In this document: positions 7,338 to 15,138 of the stretch, in pieces | How positions within the stretch are numbered: the first letter of the stretch is position 1 | Layout of the letters: every line of letters starts with the position of its first letter | Source: an uncultured Clostridia bacterium | Lineage (GTDB): Bacteria > Bacillota > Clostridia > TANB77 > CAG-508 | Reading direction: 5' to 3' | DNA: 43,218 nt | Assembly: GCA_944392455.1 (NCBI GenBank) | Contig: CALXWP010000011.1 | Span: 1-43,218, forward strand | Program-made: the position numbers and the translations under genes | The notes under the pieces: model-generated | What the model saw: the letters and a program-made list of their open reading frames with translations, nothing else | The model's database searches: none | Told to the model about the DNA's origin: nothing

Positions 7338-7934
7338 ATGAAAATAGGAATTGATATTGATGATACAACTTTTTTAACAGTTAAATCAATGCTTAAATAT
7401 GCAGATATATTTGAAGAAGAAATATCTGGAGTACCAACTAATCGAGATAGTTTTGGTTTGATAAAAAATAGATATTATTTAAAAGCTTTGTATGGTTGGG
7501 ATGAAAAAACTAAATTTGCTTTTTTTGATAAATATTATAAAAGAGTATTAGAAGAATGTACAATGCTTCCTAATGCAGATAAGACAATTCAAAAATTAAA
7601 AGAAGAAGGAAATACTATACATTTTATTACAGCAAGATTAATGAATATTAAAAATTGTGATACAGAAGCAATCACTAGAAGAAGCTTGGATAATTTTAAT
7701 ATTCCTTATGATAGTTTGAATTTACATATTAGTGATAAATTAACATTTTGTAAGGAACATGGAATTGACGTATTAATTGAAGATAGTTATGAAACTTGTA
7801 GAGAACTAACTGATTATGGTATTAAGTCAATTTTAATGACAACTAAAATGAATAGTAACATAGAGGATAAAGAAATATTAAGAGTAAATAATTGGGATGA
7901 AATTTATAAAGAAATAATAAATATAAAATGTTAG
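7338..7934 (+). CDS. HAD-superfamily 5'(3')-deoxyribonucleotidase-like phosphatase
   Basis: A 198-residue protein opening with IGIDIDDTT, the HAD motif I aspartates D6 and D8. Motif II is HFITARL, and the late acidic motif is VLIEDSYETC. The length and the order of motifs fit the NT5C family of bacterial 5'-nucleotidases that dephosphorylate pyrimidine (deoxy)nucleotide monophosphates. An AATGGAGAT ribosome binding site overlaps the end of the preceding gene, 3 bases upstream, so the two are coupled. Another HAD phosphatase with a different substrate cannot be excluded. Confidence 0.8.
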   Translation: MKIGIDIDDTTFLTVKSMLKYADIFEEEISGVPTNRDSFGLIKNRYYLKALYGWDEKTKFAFFDKYYKRVLEECTMLPNADKTIQKLKEEGNTIHFITARLMNIKNCDTEAITRRSLDNFNIPYDSLNLHISDKLTFCKEHGIDVLIEDSYETCRELTDYGIKSILMTTKMNSNIEDKEILRVNNWDEIYKEIINIKC

Positions 7935-7990
7935 AAATTTAAGATGAATGAGACTTATAATTTTAATATAAGTTAAAGGTAGGTATAATT

Positions 7991-8824
7991 ATGCAAGTTA
8001 TAGAAAAACACATACAAGTTAACGATTATTTAACAAAATCTAATTTACCAGCTAGTGATTATGTAATAAATCCTTATGTTGGTTGCCCTCATGGATGCAA
8101 ATATTGTTATGCAAGTTTTATGAAAAGGTTTACAGGGCATAAAGAAGATTGGGGAACTTTTATTGATATAAAACACTGTGATAAAAAAATTAGTGTAAAT
8201 AAGCTAAAAAATAAAAGTGTGTTTTTATCATCGGTTACAGATTGTTATAATAAATTTGAAGAAAAATATGAATTAACAAGAAATATATTAAAACAACTAG
8301 TAGATGTAGATTGTGAATTAAATATTTCAACTAAATCAAAGTTGATTTTAAGAGATATGGACTTATTAAAGCAAATGAAAAACTTAATAGTATCAATGTC
8401 TATTAATACATTAGACGAGAACTTTAAAAATGACATGGATAATGCTAGTTCGATACAAGAAAGGTTACAGACTTTAAAAGAACTTCATAATAATGGAATA
8501 TATACAGTTTTGTTTATGTCGCCAATATTTCCATATATAACAAATTTTAAAGAAATTATAGAAGCAAGTAAACAATATGTTAATGAATACTGGTTTGAAA
8601 ATTTAAATTTAAGAGGAGATTATAAAACAAAGATATTATTTTATATCCAAGAAAAATATCCTGAATTAATAGATAAATATAATAATATTTATATTAGGGG
8701 AAATAAACAATATTGGTATGATTTATCAAAAGAAATTCAAGAATATTGCGAAAAAAATAATGTAAAATATATAAACTACTTTTATCATGAAGAATTAGTG
8801 CAAAATAAGAAAAAACAGATTTAA
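7991..8824 (+). CDS. Radical SAM protein of the SPL-like group
   Basis: A 277-residue protein with the iron-sulphur cluster motif C32-x3-C36-x2-C39 in the stretch VGCPHGCKYCYA. The opening (LPASDYVINPYVGC) is typical of SplB-related radical SAM proteins annotated as spore photoproduct lyase family or Rv2578c-like. These are predicted to generate a 5'-deoxyadenosyl radical from SAM; their substrates are mostly unknown. No auxiliary cysteine cluster domain is present. It is the only non-hydrolase in the operon, so it could modify a nucleotide or nucleic acid that the neighbouring hydrolases handle, but that is inference. Confidence 0.85.
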   Translation: MQVIEKHIQVNDYLTKSNLPASDYVINPYVGCPHGCKYCYASFMKRFTGHKEDWGTFIDIKHCDKKISVNKLKNKSVFLSSVTDCYNKFEEKYELTRNILKQLVDVDCELNISTKSKLILRDMDLLKQMKNLIVSMSINTLDENFKNDMDNASSIQERLQTLKELHNNGIYTVLFMSPIFPYITNFKEIIEASKQYVNEYWFENLNLRGDYKTKILFYIQEKYPELIDKYNNIYIRGNKQYWYDLSKEIQEYCEKNNVKYINYFYHEELVQNKKKQI

Positions 8825-8842
8825 AATTAGGAGAATTTTATA

Positions 8843-9307
8843 ATGGAAAAAGAGAGAATATCACATTTAGACTCAACAGCTTGTTATTTAAAAAAAGACA
8901 ATAAAGTATTGATGATTAAGTTTTCAAAAAAATGGGGACAAGTATATGCACCTCCTGGTGGAAAGTTCAAAACTGGAGAAACACCGTTAGATTGTATAAC
9001 CAGAGAATATTATGAAGAAACGGGGTTGACTTTAATAAATCCAAAACTTCAAGGAATTTCCTATTGGAAAAATAAAACTGAAGGAATTATATTTATATAC
9101 ACTGCAGAAAAATATAAAGGATTATTAAAAGAATCCTCTGAAGAAGGAATCTTAGAATGGATAAATATTGATGACCTAAACAAAATAAGGCAATTTGACC
9201 AAAATCAAAAGTTTACACCATATTTATTTAAAAACAACATTTTTGAAGGAAAATTTATTATAGATAATAGTTGCAAAGTAAAAGAGTATATTATTAGAAA
9301 TATATAA
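8843..9307 (+). CDS. NUDIX hydrolase, MutT/8-oxo-dGTPase-like
   Basis: A 154-residue protein with a complete Nudix box from G40 to G61: G-x5-E46-x7-R54-E55-x2-E58-E59-x-G61, preceded by VYAPPGGKF, the substrate-facing strand found in MutT-like enzymes. The family hydrolyses nucleoside diphosphates linked to another group, often oxidised dNTPs; the exact substrate cannot be read. A TAGGAG ribosome binding site precedes the ATG. It follows the radical SAM gene by 18 bases. Confidence 0.88.
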   Translation: MEKERISHLDSTACYLKKDNKVLMIKFSKKWGQVYAPPGGKFKTGETPLDCITREYYEETGLTLINPKLQGISYWKNKTEGIIFIYTAEKYKGLLKESSEEGILEWINIDDLNKIRQFDQNQKFTPYLFKNNIFEGKFIIDNSCKVKEYIIRNI

Positions 9308-9324
9308 AGTTAGGAGTTGAAAAT

Positions 9325-10104
9325 ATGATAGATATTACTAAAGCAAAGCTTGAATTAAAAAAGTATTTAGATAAATATGAAGATAAAAGTGATTTAAGTT
9401 TCAATTTAAAAGTTACACATACATATCATGTTGCAGAAAATTCAAAAAATATTGCAGAAAAATTAAACTTAAGTAAAGAAGATATAGAGCTTGCAGAACT
9501 AATTGGATTACTTCATGATATAGGAAGATTTGAAGAATTAAAAATTACAAAAGAGCTAAATAGTGTAAAATTTGATCATGCAACTCATGGATCTAAAATG
9601 TTATTTGAAAAAGGAATGATTAGAAATTTTGTAGAGGATAGTCAATATGACGAGATAATAAAAAAAGCAATAGAGAATCATAGTAAATTAGCAATAGAAA
9701 AAGGATTAAATGAAAGAGAGTTATTACATTCAAAAATAATCAGAGATGCAGATAAATTAGATAATTATAGAGTAAAACAAGAAGAAAAAATTCCTAAAAG
9801 AGTAAATAGAAAAGAAGATATGGAAGAAAGTTTAGTAAGTGATAAAGTATATAAAGCCGTATTAAATAGAAAGTGTGTTAACATCTATGATAGAATAACA
9901 CCATTAGACTTTTGGGTTTGTGTATTAGCATTTACATTTGATTTGAACTTTGATGTAACATATAATATGGTAAGAGAAAAAGACTATATCAATATATTAA
10001 TAGATAGATTTGATTATAAAAATAAAGAAACAAAAAACAGGATGGAAAATATAAGAAATATATTAAATAAGTATGTAGGTGAAAAAATAACAAATTTTAA
10101 ATGA
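9325..10104 (+). CDS. HD-domain phosphohydrolase
   Basis: A 259-residue protein with the HD metal-binding set: H35 (THTYHVAENS), H64-D65 (LLHDIGRFEE), then HATHGS, ENHSK and the later IRDADKLDN aspartate. This resembles stand-alone HD hydrolases that act on nucleotides. The dNTPase families SamHD1/Dgt carry a related motif set but are longer, so a dNTP substrate is only a possibility. It sits 17 bases after the NUDIX gene with an AGGAG ribosome binding site and lies among nucleotide hydrolases. Confidence 0.82.
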   Translation: MIDITKAKLELKKYLDKYEDKSDLSFNLKVTHTYHVAENSKNIAEKLNLSKEDIELAELIGLLHDIGRFEELKITKELNSVKFDHATHGSKMLFEKGMIRNFVEDSQYDEIIKKAIENHSKLAIEKGLNERELLHSKIIRDADKLDNYRVKQEEKIPKRVNRKEDMEESLVSDKVYKAVLNRKCVNIYDRITPLDFWVCVLAFTFDLNFDVTYNMVREKDYINILIDRFDYKNKETKNRMENIRNILNKYVGEKITNFK

Positions 10105-10116
10105 TAGGGAGATAAG

Positions 10117-10938
10117 ATGATATTAATAAATGATAGAATTAAAGGACTATCCAACTGCTCTGCCAGTGACTTATACATACTAACAGATTTTGATGGAACT
10201 ATCACGAAAAATTCTAGTGATAGTTCTTGGGCTAGCATTTTCAAAAATCCCAATGTAACAGATGAATTCGTTCAAGAGTGTATAAGAATATTTAATTATT
10301 ACCATAAATATGAAATTGACGCAAGCATTCCGCTAGAAAAAAAGATGGTAATTATGAGTGAATGGTATAACAAAAACATAGAAACATTAAAAAATTTTGG
10401 TATTACTGAACAGACAATAAATTACTCAGCTAATAATGAGAGTATAATGTCTTTTAGAGATGGTGCAAAAGAATTCTTACAAGAAATGAATGATAGAGGT
10501 ATTCCAATAATAGTAATATCAGCTGGAGTAGGAAATATTATACAACAATTTTTAATCAATAATGACTGTAATTTTCCAAATATTTATATTTGCTCAAATT
10601 TCTTGGAATATGAAGATGGCATTATTCGAAGCATTAGAGATAATAATTTAATACATCCATTAAATAAAAATGAAATTTCATTGCCTACACATATTCAAGA
10701 AAAAGTAGCTAATAGAAATACTATTATACTTCTTGGAAATAGTATCTCAGATATTAATATGACAAACGATAGAAAGAAAACCTATAGAATAGGATTTTTA
10801 GATGAAAAAATAGAAGAGAGACTATCTGCATTTCAAGAGCACTATGATGTAGTGTGTACAGATAACACATCATATTATGAATTAGGAAAGAGAATATCAG
10901 AACATTTAAATAGAGCAACGGATAAAGAAGAAAGATAG
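10117..10938 (+). CDS. Pyrimidine 5'-nucleotidase of the UMPH-1 type (HAD superfamily)
   Basis: A 273-residue protein with HAD motif I TDFDGTIT (D24, D26), motif II VISAGVGN and motif IV LLGNSISDINM. The cap segment and overall length match UMPH-1/cytosolic nucleotidase III, which dephosphorylates CMP and UMP and is uncommon in bacteria. It is the last gene of the six-gene operon; the spacing to the HD gene is 12 bases, and a strong hairpin terminator follows at 10961. A second nucleotidase in the same operon suggests that nucleotide monophosphates are the end point of the pathway. Confidence 0.8.
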   Translation: MILINDRIKGLSNCSASDLYILTDFDGTITKNSSDSSWASIFKNPNVTDEFVQECIRIFNYYHKYEIDASIPLEKKMVIMSEWYNKNIETLKNFGITEQTINYSANNESIMSFRDGAKEFLQEMNDRGIPIIVISAGVGNIIQQFLINNDCNFPNIYICSNFLEYEDGIIRSIRDNNLIHPLNKNEISLPTHIQEKVANRNTIILLGNSISDINMTNDRKKTYRIGFLDEKIEERLSAFQEHYDVVCTDNTSYYELGKRISEHLNRATDKEER

Positions 10939-10960
10939 TATATAGTTAATTTATATGCAA

Positions 10961-10997
10961 AATTAGATAGGTACTAATCCACCTATCTAATTCTCTT
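10961..10997. terminator. Bidirectional terminator between the cargo operon and the relaxase gene
   Basis: A perfect 12-bp stem AATTAGATAGGT/ACCTATCTAATT with an 8-base loop (10961-10992) is followed by CTCTTTTT. The relaxase stop codon lies inside the right arm. It would end the rightward operon and may also serve the leftward mob genes. Confidence 0.75.
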
Positions 10998-12296
10998 TTT
11001 ATCCTTATTTTTTGCAATTTCTTTTTTGCTTTTGAGTCTATTACCTTCTACCCTTTTCTTGATTAAGAAATTCTCCTTTTCTCCTTTTTCAGCTGTAGCT
11101 ATAATTCTTTTGCAAGTTTGTATTTTTGAATTTATTTTATCAATATCTTTTGTAATATTATTTATTTTATATTCAAGAAAAGACATATCAGTTTCATTGG
11201 TAGATTTCCTATATAATTGCCTTAATTTTTCTCGTTCTGACTTTAAAGGTGTAACTTCTTCAATATATTTTATTCTTAATTTTTGAGTATCTTCCTTTGA
11301 GTTTAGATTATAAGTACATATTAAACTCATTTCATCAGCTAATTTATTAAATTTATCTATTTCTTGATAATATTCTTTTGTTCTTTCTTCATAGTGAATT
11401 TTAGGTGGTAACTTTCCGAACAGATACAAATAATGCACATATAATCTATAAAAAGATGATATCTCTAATTTTCCTTTATCAATTTTAATACCGTCATATA
11501 TTCTTACTTTATATACTTTTTCCTGTTTGTTTGCATTTTTATATTCATATAATTCACTATTATATATTCTAGTTTTAATATTGTCGAAAGTATAGTCTTC
11601 TCCAAATGCTCTTGCAAGTCTTATATTTCTATTATAATACGGAGATGAAATAGAGATAGAGTTTCCAGATTTTTTAGTATAATAACCTTTATAATTTAAT
11701 ATGTCTACAAACTCTTGGTATTTTGTAGCTTCATTAATAGCTTCATCAATATCAGCTTTTATAAGTTCCATTTTTCCAGAATTACGATTATAATTTGCAA
11801 TTCTACTTTTAGATATATCACTTACTTGAGTGGCTTTTGTACTTTTAACTATGGATAATCCATATTTTCTGCAAATATCATCATTCGTTTCTTTCATTAA
11901 AGCAATCTCAACATTTGAATTATGATATTTAATTCCATCTACAAATGATACAGAATTAAAGACAATATGATTATGGACATTTTCTTTATTTATATGAGTA
12001 CAAATTATAATTTGATATTTATCTCCCCATAACTCTTCTGCAAGTTCTTTTCCAATTTGATTACATTTTTCTGGGGATATTTCTTTACCTTCAAAAGACT
12101 GTATTATATGATAACCAAGTCTACCATCTTCTTTATGAAAAGCCTTTTTAGTAAGCATCATTTGAGAATAAGCTGTTTCTGGTAAACAATTTATTGTAGA
12201 TACTAAAATACCATTTTCAGTTTTCTCTCCATTTATTGCATAATTTATTACAGCATCTAAGTTTTTATTAATAACTATATATTTTGTAATTGACAT
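10983..12296 (-). CDS. MobP-type relaxase
   Basis: A 437-residue DNA-nicking mobilization protein. The relaxase fold is seen in the first 150 residues: a likely nucleophile Y19 in VINYAINGEKT, motif II LGYHIIQSF (H63), and the metal-binding motif III HINKENVHNH (H101, H108, H110). It would nick oriT and lead the strand into a helper's secretion channel. The C-terminal half is lysine-rich and helical, with a coiled coil at about 330-410. It follows the MobC-like gene by 11 bases on the same strand. The gene is complete, and its stop is inside the terminator shared with the cargo operon. Confidence 0.92.
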   Translation of the reverse strand: MSITKYIVINKNLDAVINYAINGEKTENGILVSTINCLPETAYSQMMLTKKAFHKEDGRLGYHIIQSFEGKEISPEKCNQIGKELAEELWGDKYQIIICTHINKENVHNHIVFNSVSFVDGIKYHNSNVEIALMKETNDDICRKYGLSIVKSTKATQVSDISKSRIANYNRNSGKMELIKADIDEAINEATKYQEFVDILNYKGYYTKKSGNSISISSPYYNRNIRLARAFGEDYTFDNIKTRIYNSELYEYKNANKQEKVYKVRIYDGIKIDKGKLEISSFYRLYVHYLYLFGKLPPKIHYEERTKEYYQEIDKFNKLADEMSLICTYNLNSKEDTQKLRIKYIEEVTPLKSEREKLRQLYRKSTNETDMSFLEYKINNITKDIDKINSKIQTCKRIIATAEKGEKENFLIKKRVEGNRLKSKKEIAKNKDKKRIR

Positions 12297-12307
12297 TTTA
12301 TACCTCC

Positions 12308-12631
12308 TTATTTTTGTCTAGAATAAATCTTTCTTTCAAATCTTAAAATGAAATCAGCTAAAGTTTTTGAGATATATTCGAAATTATCGTGAGAAACACT
12401 ATATCTAGAATTAGCAATTCTAGCAATTTGATTTATATTATTAGCTATTCCATAAAGTTCTCTTTGAAATAATTTTATTTCTTCAGTTGGTATCGCTTTT
12501 ATTCTATAACCTTTAATTAAACTTCTAATAAATTCGGATTCACTTAAACCTGCTTCTTTTGATTTTCTTTTTAATAAATCATCCTCTTTTACATCTAACC
12601 ATATTTGTTTTTTTATATTTCTTTTTCTCAT
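12308..12631 (-). CDS. mobC: MobC-like relaxosome accessory protein
   Basis: About 107 residues, with an N-terminal ribbon-helix-helix (KQIWLDVKEDDLLKRKSKEAG, LSESEFIRSLI) and the MobC tail with the IANNINQIARIAN signature. MobC proteins bind oriT and help the relaxase open the strands. Two starts are possible: ATG 12640 is only 1 base from the GGAG, while ATG 12631 is 10 bases from it, so I prefer the latter. The candidate oriT lies directly upstream, and the relaxase gene follows 11 bases downstream. Confidence 0.88.
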   Translation of the reverse strand: MRKRNIKKQIWLDVKEDDLLKRKSKEAGLSESEFIRSLIKGYRIKAIPTEEIKLFQRELYGIANNINQIARIANSRYSVSHDNFEYISKTLADFILRFERKIYSRQK

Positions 12632-12658
12632 AGTTTTCATTCTCCTTTTTCAAAAAAT

Positions 12659-12800
12659 TGACAGTCTATTTTTTTAAAGACTGTCAGAAAATACATAATA
12701 TTATAAAAGGGTTTGGGAAAGAATTTCCCATCATTCAGTTTTGTGTCAAAACTGACAAGCTGTATTTATACGGGAGTATAAATGCGATGCTTGCTTTCAA
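12659..12800. other. oriT: Candidate oriT with four inverted repeats
   Basis: The 250-base gap upstream of mobC holds four perfect hairpins: TGACAGTCT/AGACTGTCA (12659-12667, 12678-12686), GGGAAA/TTTCCC (12715-12729), TCAGTTTTG/CAAAACTGA (12735-12755) and ATTTATAC/GTATAAAT around GGGA (12764-12783). The last is followed by gcgatgcttgct, a plausible nick region. Hairpins directly upstream of mobC-relaxase genes are the usual oriT layout. I cannot place the nick site from sequence alone. Confidence 0.55.
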
Positions 12801-12839
12801 AATATCGTAAAGTTATAAAGTAGTTAAAATACAGCAAAA

Positions 12840-12869
12840 AAGAGAAGAAAGTTTTAAATTTCTCCTCTT
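12840..12869 (-). terminator. Terminator after the 107-codon gene
   Basis: Arms AAGAGGAGAAA/TTTCTTCTCTT with one mismatch are followed on the minus strand by a run of T. It lies 13 bases past the stop of the gene that ends at 12882 and separates the rep-tnpV group from oriT-mob. Confidence 0.6.
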
Positions 12870-12881
12870 AAATAAGTTATT

Positions 12882-13205
12882 TTATTCTTTAATAATTCCT
12901 AAATTTTTAAAATAAAAATAATTTTCACGTGCTCCTAAAAAGAAAATTTTTCTATCCTCATATTGACTCATTTGCAAATAAAGTGATACTAATTCTTGTA
13001 ACTTTTTGCATTCTTCTTCGTTTAATTTCATCACTTTATTATCTTCTAAAAGTAATTGCAAATTAGGAAAGTTATCCATAATTTCGTTAACTTCATTTCT
13101 TAGTTTTTTATACTCAGAATTATTATTTTTAAGTTCAACTCTTGCAGTATCTATTAACTCATTAAATTCCGTTGAATCTATATCATATAATTTAATATCT
13201 TCCAT
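12882..13205 (-). CDS. Small acidic accessory protein of the element, 107 aa
   Basis: A soluble, Glu/Asn-rich, mainly helical protein without a domain I can name. I place the start at ATG 13205 (MEDIKLYDID), because AAAGAGGT precedes it by 7 bases; the open frame extends 8 codons further but has no better signal. It follows the tnpV gene by 16 bases and ends at its own terminator, so it belongs to a rep-tnpV-orf unit. Small acidic proteins in this position are common in clostridial mobilizable elements; the role is unknown. Confidence 0.65.
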   Translation of the reverse strand: MEDIKLYDIDSTEFNELIDTARVELKNNNSEYKKLRNEVNEIMDNFPNLQLLLEDNKVMKLNEEECKKLQELVSLYLQMSQYEDRKIFFLGARENYFYFKNLGIIKE

Positions 13206-13221
13206 TATAATTACCTCTTTT

Positions 13222-13614
13222 CTATACATAAATTAATTCCTTTAAAACAATTTCTTCAGCTTGATTTTTAAAATTATTCATCATTCCAACCCAATAAAGT
13301 TGGTCAGTGTTTTTCATTTCTTCTGTTAAATTACTTTTCTCCTTTAGTGATTGTATAATTTCTTCTACTCTTTTAGATGCAGTTTCTTGTACTTCTTCTA
13401 GATGATCTATCAATTTGTTATCCATAAAAAGAATTGTATATTCTGCTTTTTTATGTTTTTTTAAATATTCTAATCTTAAATGCCCATATTTATTTAATTG
13501 TATTTTTTTTTGATCTGCTAATACTAGATTTGGTAAATAATAATCGCCATTTCTTATATATTCTATTCCTGTTTTTTCATCAATAAATTTATCCTTTAAT
13601 TCTATATTTTTCAT
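13222..13614 (-). CDS. tnpV: TnpV-family transposon-encoded protein
   Basis: A 130-residue protein with the TnpV landmarks in order: YYLPNLVL near the start, KYGHLRLEYLKKHK, TILFMDNKLIDHLEEV and the C-terminal QLYWVGMMNNFKNQAEEIV-LKELIY. TnpV was named from Tn4451-type clostridial elements and is widespread in mobilizable elements; its biochemical role is not established. It lies 18 bases downstream of the replication gene with a GGAGATTT ribosome binding site. Confidence 0.85.
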   Translation of the reverse strand: MKNIELKDKFIDEKTGIEYIRNGDYYLPNLVLADQKKIQLNKYGHLRLEYLKKHKKAEYTILFMDNKLIDHLEEVQETASKRVEEIIQSLKEKSNLTEEMKNTDQLYWVGMMNNFKNQAEEIVLKELIYV

Positions 13615-13632
13615 ATTATTAAATCTCCTTTT

Positions 13633-14187
13633 CTATATATTGCAATATAATTTATTTAATTCTTCTTGTGTATAAACTCTTTGTTCATAATTTGAATATA
13701 AATTTTTTCTTTGAGTCATATTACTATAATTAGTCTTATTATATTTATTATTATTACATCGTAAATTCTCCGATTCTTGAACCGTAAAATTTCCGTTTCT
13801 TGAATCGTAATTTTTACGACTCATAATTTTTTCGGTGGATATATGATTTATTTTTCCAACATAGATAATATTATTTTTTCTAAAACCCTGTCTTTTTTCA
13901 TATATCAATTTAACAGATGTCAATTGCTTAAATGCTTTGGTAACAGTCTTGTCTGACAAGTTTAATTTTTCTTGTGCTTCTTTTCTTGAAAATACTAAAA
14001 ATATATTTCCATCTTCATCAATCCATTGATTTTTCATTGAAACAGATAATCTATCAAGTAAAAGTGCATAAAGTAATTTACTATCTGAAGATAAATTTTT
14101 GTAATAAGGATTTATAAATAATTCTTTTGGAATCTGATAGAAAATATTTTCAAGACATTCATTTGCTTTATAAGGTATAAAATCCAT
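13633..14187 (-). CDS. rep: Replication initiator, RepA N-terminal-like
   Basis: About 184 residues. The N-terminus (YQIPKELFINPYYKNLSSDSKLLYALLLDRL) is the winged-helix initiator motif of RepA_N proteins, and a second helix-turn-helix follows (SRKEAQEKLNLSDKTVTKAF). The C-terminal third is Asn-rich and poorly ordered. I choose ATG 14187, which has AAAGGAG 10 bases upstream. The frame stays open up to 14319, but that extension is only the iterons read as repeated MFRK. Four iterons lie directly upstream, so the circular form of the element probably replicates by itself, at least briefly. Confidence 0.82.
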   Translation of the reverse strand: MDFIPYKANECLENIFYQIPKELFINPYYKNLSSDSKLLYALLLDRLSVSMKNQWIDEDGNIFLVFSRKEAQEKLNLSDKTVTKAFKQLTSVKLIYEKRQGFRKNNIIYVGKINHISTEKIMSRKNYDSRNGNFTVQESENLRCNNNKYNKTNYSNMTQRKNLYSNYEQRVYTQEELNKLYCNI

Positions 14188-14253
14188 AGCAATAGTTCTC
14201 CTTTCAGTTTTTTTGAATTTTACTGAAAGTGTTGAAATATCAATTGAATTTGC

Positions 14254-14319
14254 TTTGCGGAACATTGCGGAACATTTTTTTATAGCTAAAATTGTTTTGC
14301 GGAACATTTTGCGGAACAA
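14254..14319 (+). repeat. Four iterons upstream of the replication gene
   Basis: GCGGAACA with T-rich flanks occurs at 14257-14264, 14267-14274, 14299-14306 and 14311-14318, all in the same direction with 10-12 base spacing inside each pair. Directly repeated initiator-binding sites ahead of a RepA-like gene are typical of iteron origins. The same motif recurs twice near the left end of the element. Confidence 0.75.
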
Positions 14320-14367
14320 AATTATCGGATTTTTAAGAATTTTTTGAAATTTTTTAGAATTAAAGTA

Positions 14368-14458
14368 AAAAGATACTATTCTCTAAAATCCTAGAAAATA
14401 GTATCTTTTAATATTAAAAGCTGTTTTCAAGTTCTCTTAAATTTTCTTGAAAACAGCT
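14368..14458. terminator. Two strong hairpins between iterons and tRNA-Pro
   Basis: AAAAGATACTATT (14368-14380) pairs with AATAGTATCTTTT (14397-14409), and AGCTGTTTTCAAG (14419-14431) pairs with CTTGAAAACAGCT (14446-14458). Both have 13-bp perfect stems. The first has terminator form in both directions. A copy of GATACTATTTTCT also lies just inside the left end at 1547-1559, in inverse orientation to the right arm here, so these may be integrase arm sites as well. Confidence 0.6.
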
Positions 14459-14461
14459 ACA

Positions 14462-14477
14462 TTTCTGGTCGAGGTGA
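14462..14477. repeat. Right attachment site repeat within tRNA-Pro
   Basis: The bases tttctggtcgaggtga are identical to 1517-1532. This copy overlaps the CCA and acceptor stem of the tRNA, so the tRNA stays intact after insertion. Confidence 0.85.
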
Positions 14478-14541
14478 CAGGGATCGAACCTGCGACCTCA
14501 TGGTCCCAAACCACGCGCGCTACCAACTGCGCTACACCTCG
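14466..14541 (-). tRNA. tRNA-Pro(TGG)
   Basis: A 76-base cloverleaf on the minus strand with acceptor CGAGGTG/CACCTCG, anticodon loop TTTGGGA giving anticodon TGG, T-loop TTCGATC and an encoded CCA. Its 3' end is the integration target of the element. Confidence 0.95.
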
Positions 14542-14649
14542 ATTTATTCAACGTTATATATAATAGCATACTTTTTTTTAATTTGCAAGTTTTTTTTGAA
14601 TTTTCTATTGAATTTTTTTTAAATTCCAAGTATAATAATAAATAGTTTT

Positions 14650-14726
<77 letters not shown>

Positions 14727-14736
14727 TACTCTTAAG

Positions 14737-14768
14737 AAGCCAAGCTCTAAAGTTTGGTTTTTATTTTT
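14737..14768 (+). terminator. Terminator of tRNA-Arg
   Basis: Stem AAGCCAA/TTGGTTT is followed by TTATTTTT, 10 bases after the CCA end. Confidence 0.65.
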
Positions 14769-14855
14769 ATATAATATTTAATATTATTTTTTATATTATT
14801 ATGTTATAATCAGATTAGTTTTGAAGTACAAAATATAATTAAAAGGGGGAATTAT

Positions 14856-15098
14856 ATGGAAATTAAAAAAATCAAATTGTTTACTATAGTAATTTTATTA
14901 ATAACTATAATTTTTTTAATAATTATACCTACAGTTTCAAATGCATATGATACTGTGAGTCCAGAAGATTATAGACCAGAAACACCAAGTACCATACAAT
15001 CAGATTTAGATTCTATAGCATCAACATCAACTATGATAATATCTATTCTATCAACCATAATGATGGTATTGATAATATCTGCTTTCTTTTTAATTTAA
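14856..15098 (+). CDS. Small exported membrane protein, 80 aa
   Basis: An AAAGGGGGA ribosome binding site precedes the ATG. The N-terminus has a basic start, a 20-residue hydrophobic core and an SNAYD cleavage-like site at about residues 28-32. A short acidic, proline-containing loop follows, then a second hydrophobic segment (58-80) to the very end. This layout recalls VirB2/TrbC-type pilins, but at 80 residues with no signature I cannot claim that. It lies 40 bases ahead of the secreted nuclease gene on the same strand, which suggests co-transcription. Confidence 0.65.
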   Translation: MEIKKIKLFTIVILLITIIFLIIIPTVSNAYDTVSPEDYRPETPSTIQSDLDSIASTSTMIISILSTIMMVLIISAFFLI

Positions 15099-15138
15099 AT
15101 ATTAACTTATTTAAAAATTTTAATGAACGAGGTAACAA

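Larger units (their letters stand above)
1517..14477. mobile_element. Integrative mobilizable element in tRNA-Pro, about 13 kb
   Basis: The 16-bp direct repeats at both ends, one of them the 3' end of tRNA-Pro, bound a block with integrase, excisionase-like protein, relaxase, MobC, TnpV, a replication initiator and iterons. No type IV secretion genes or coupling protein are present, so the element would need a helper for transfer. Cargo comprises a DUF6076-like protein, an AbiE system and a six-gene nucleotide-hydrolysis operon. On circularisation, iterons at 14254-14319 and 1594-1618 would come to lie within about 250 bases of each other. Confidence 0.85.

Noticed and set aside
14188..14319. 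N-terminal extension of the replication initiator with repeated MFRK
   Set aside because: It is the translation of the iterons; the ribosome binding site and the RepA_N start motif place the true start at 14187.
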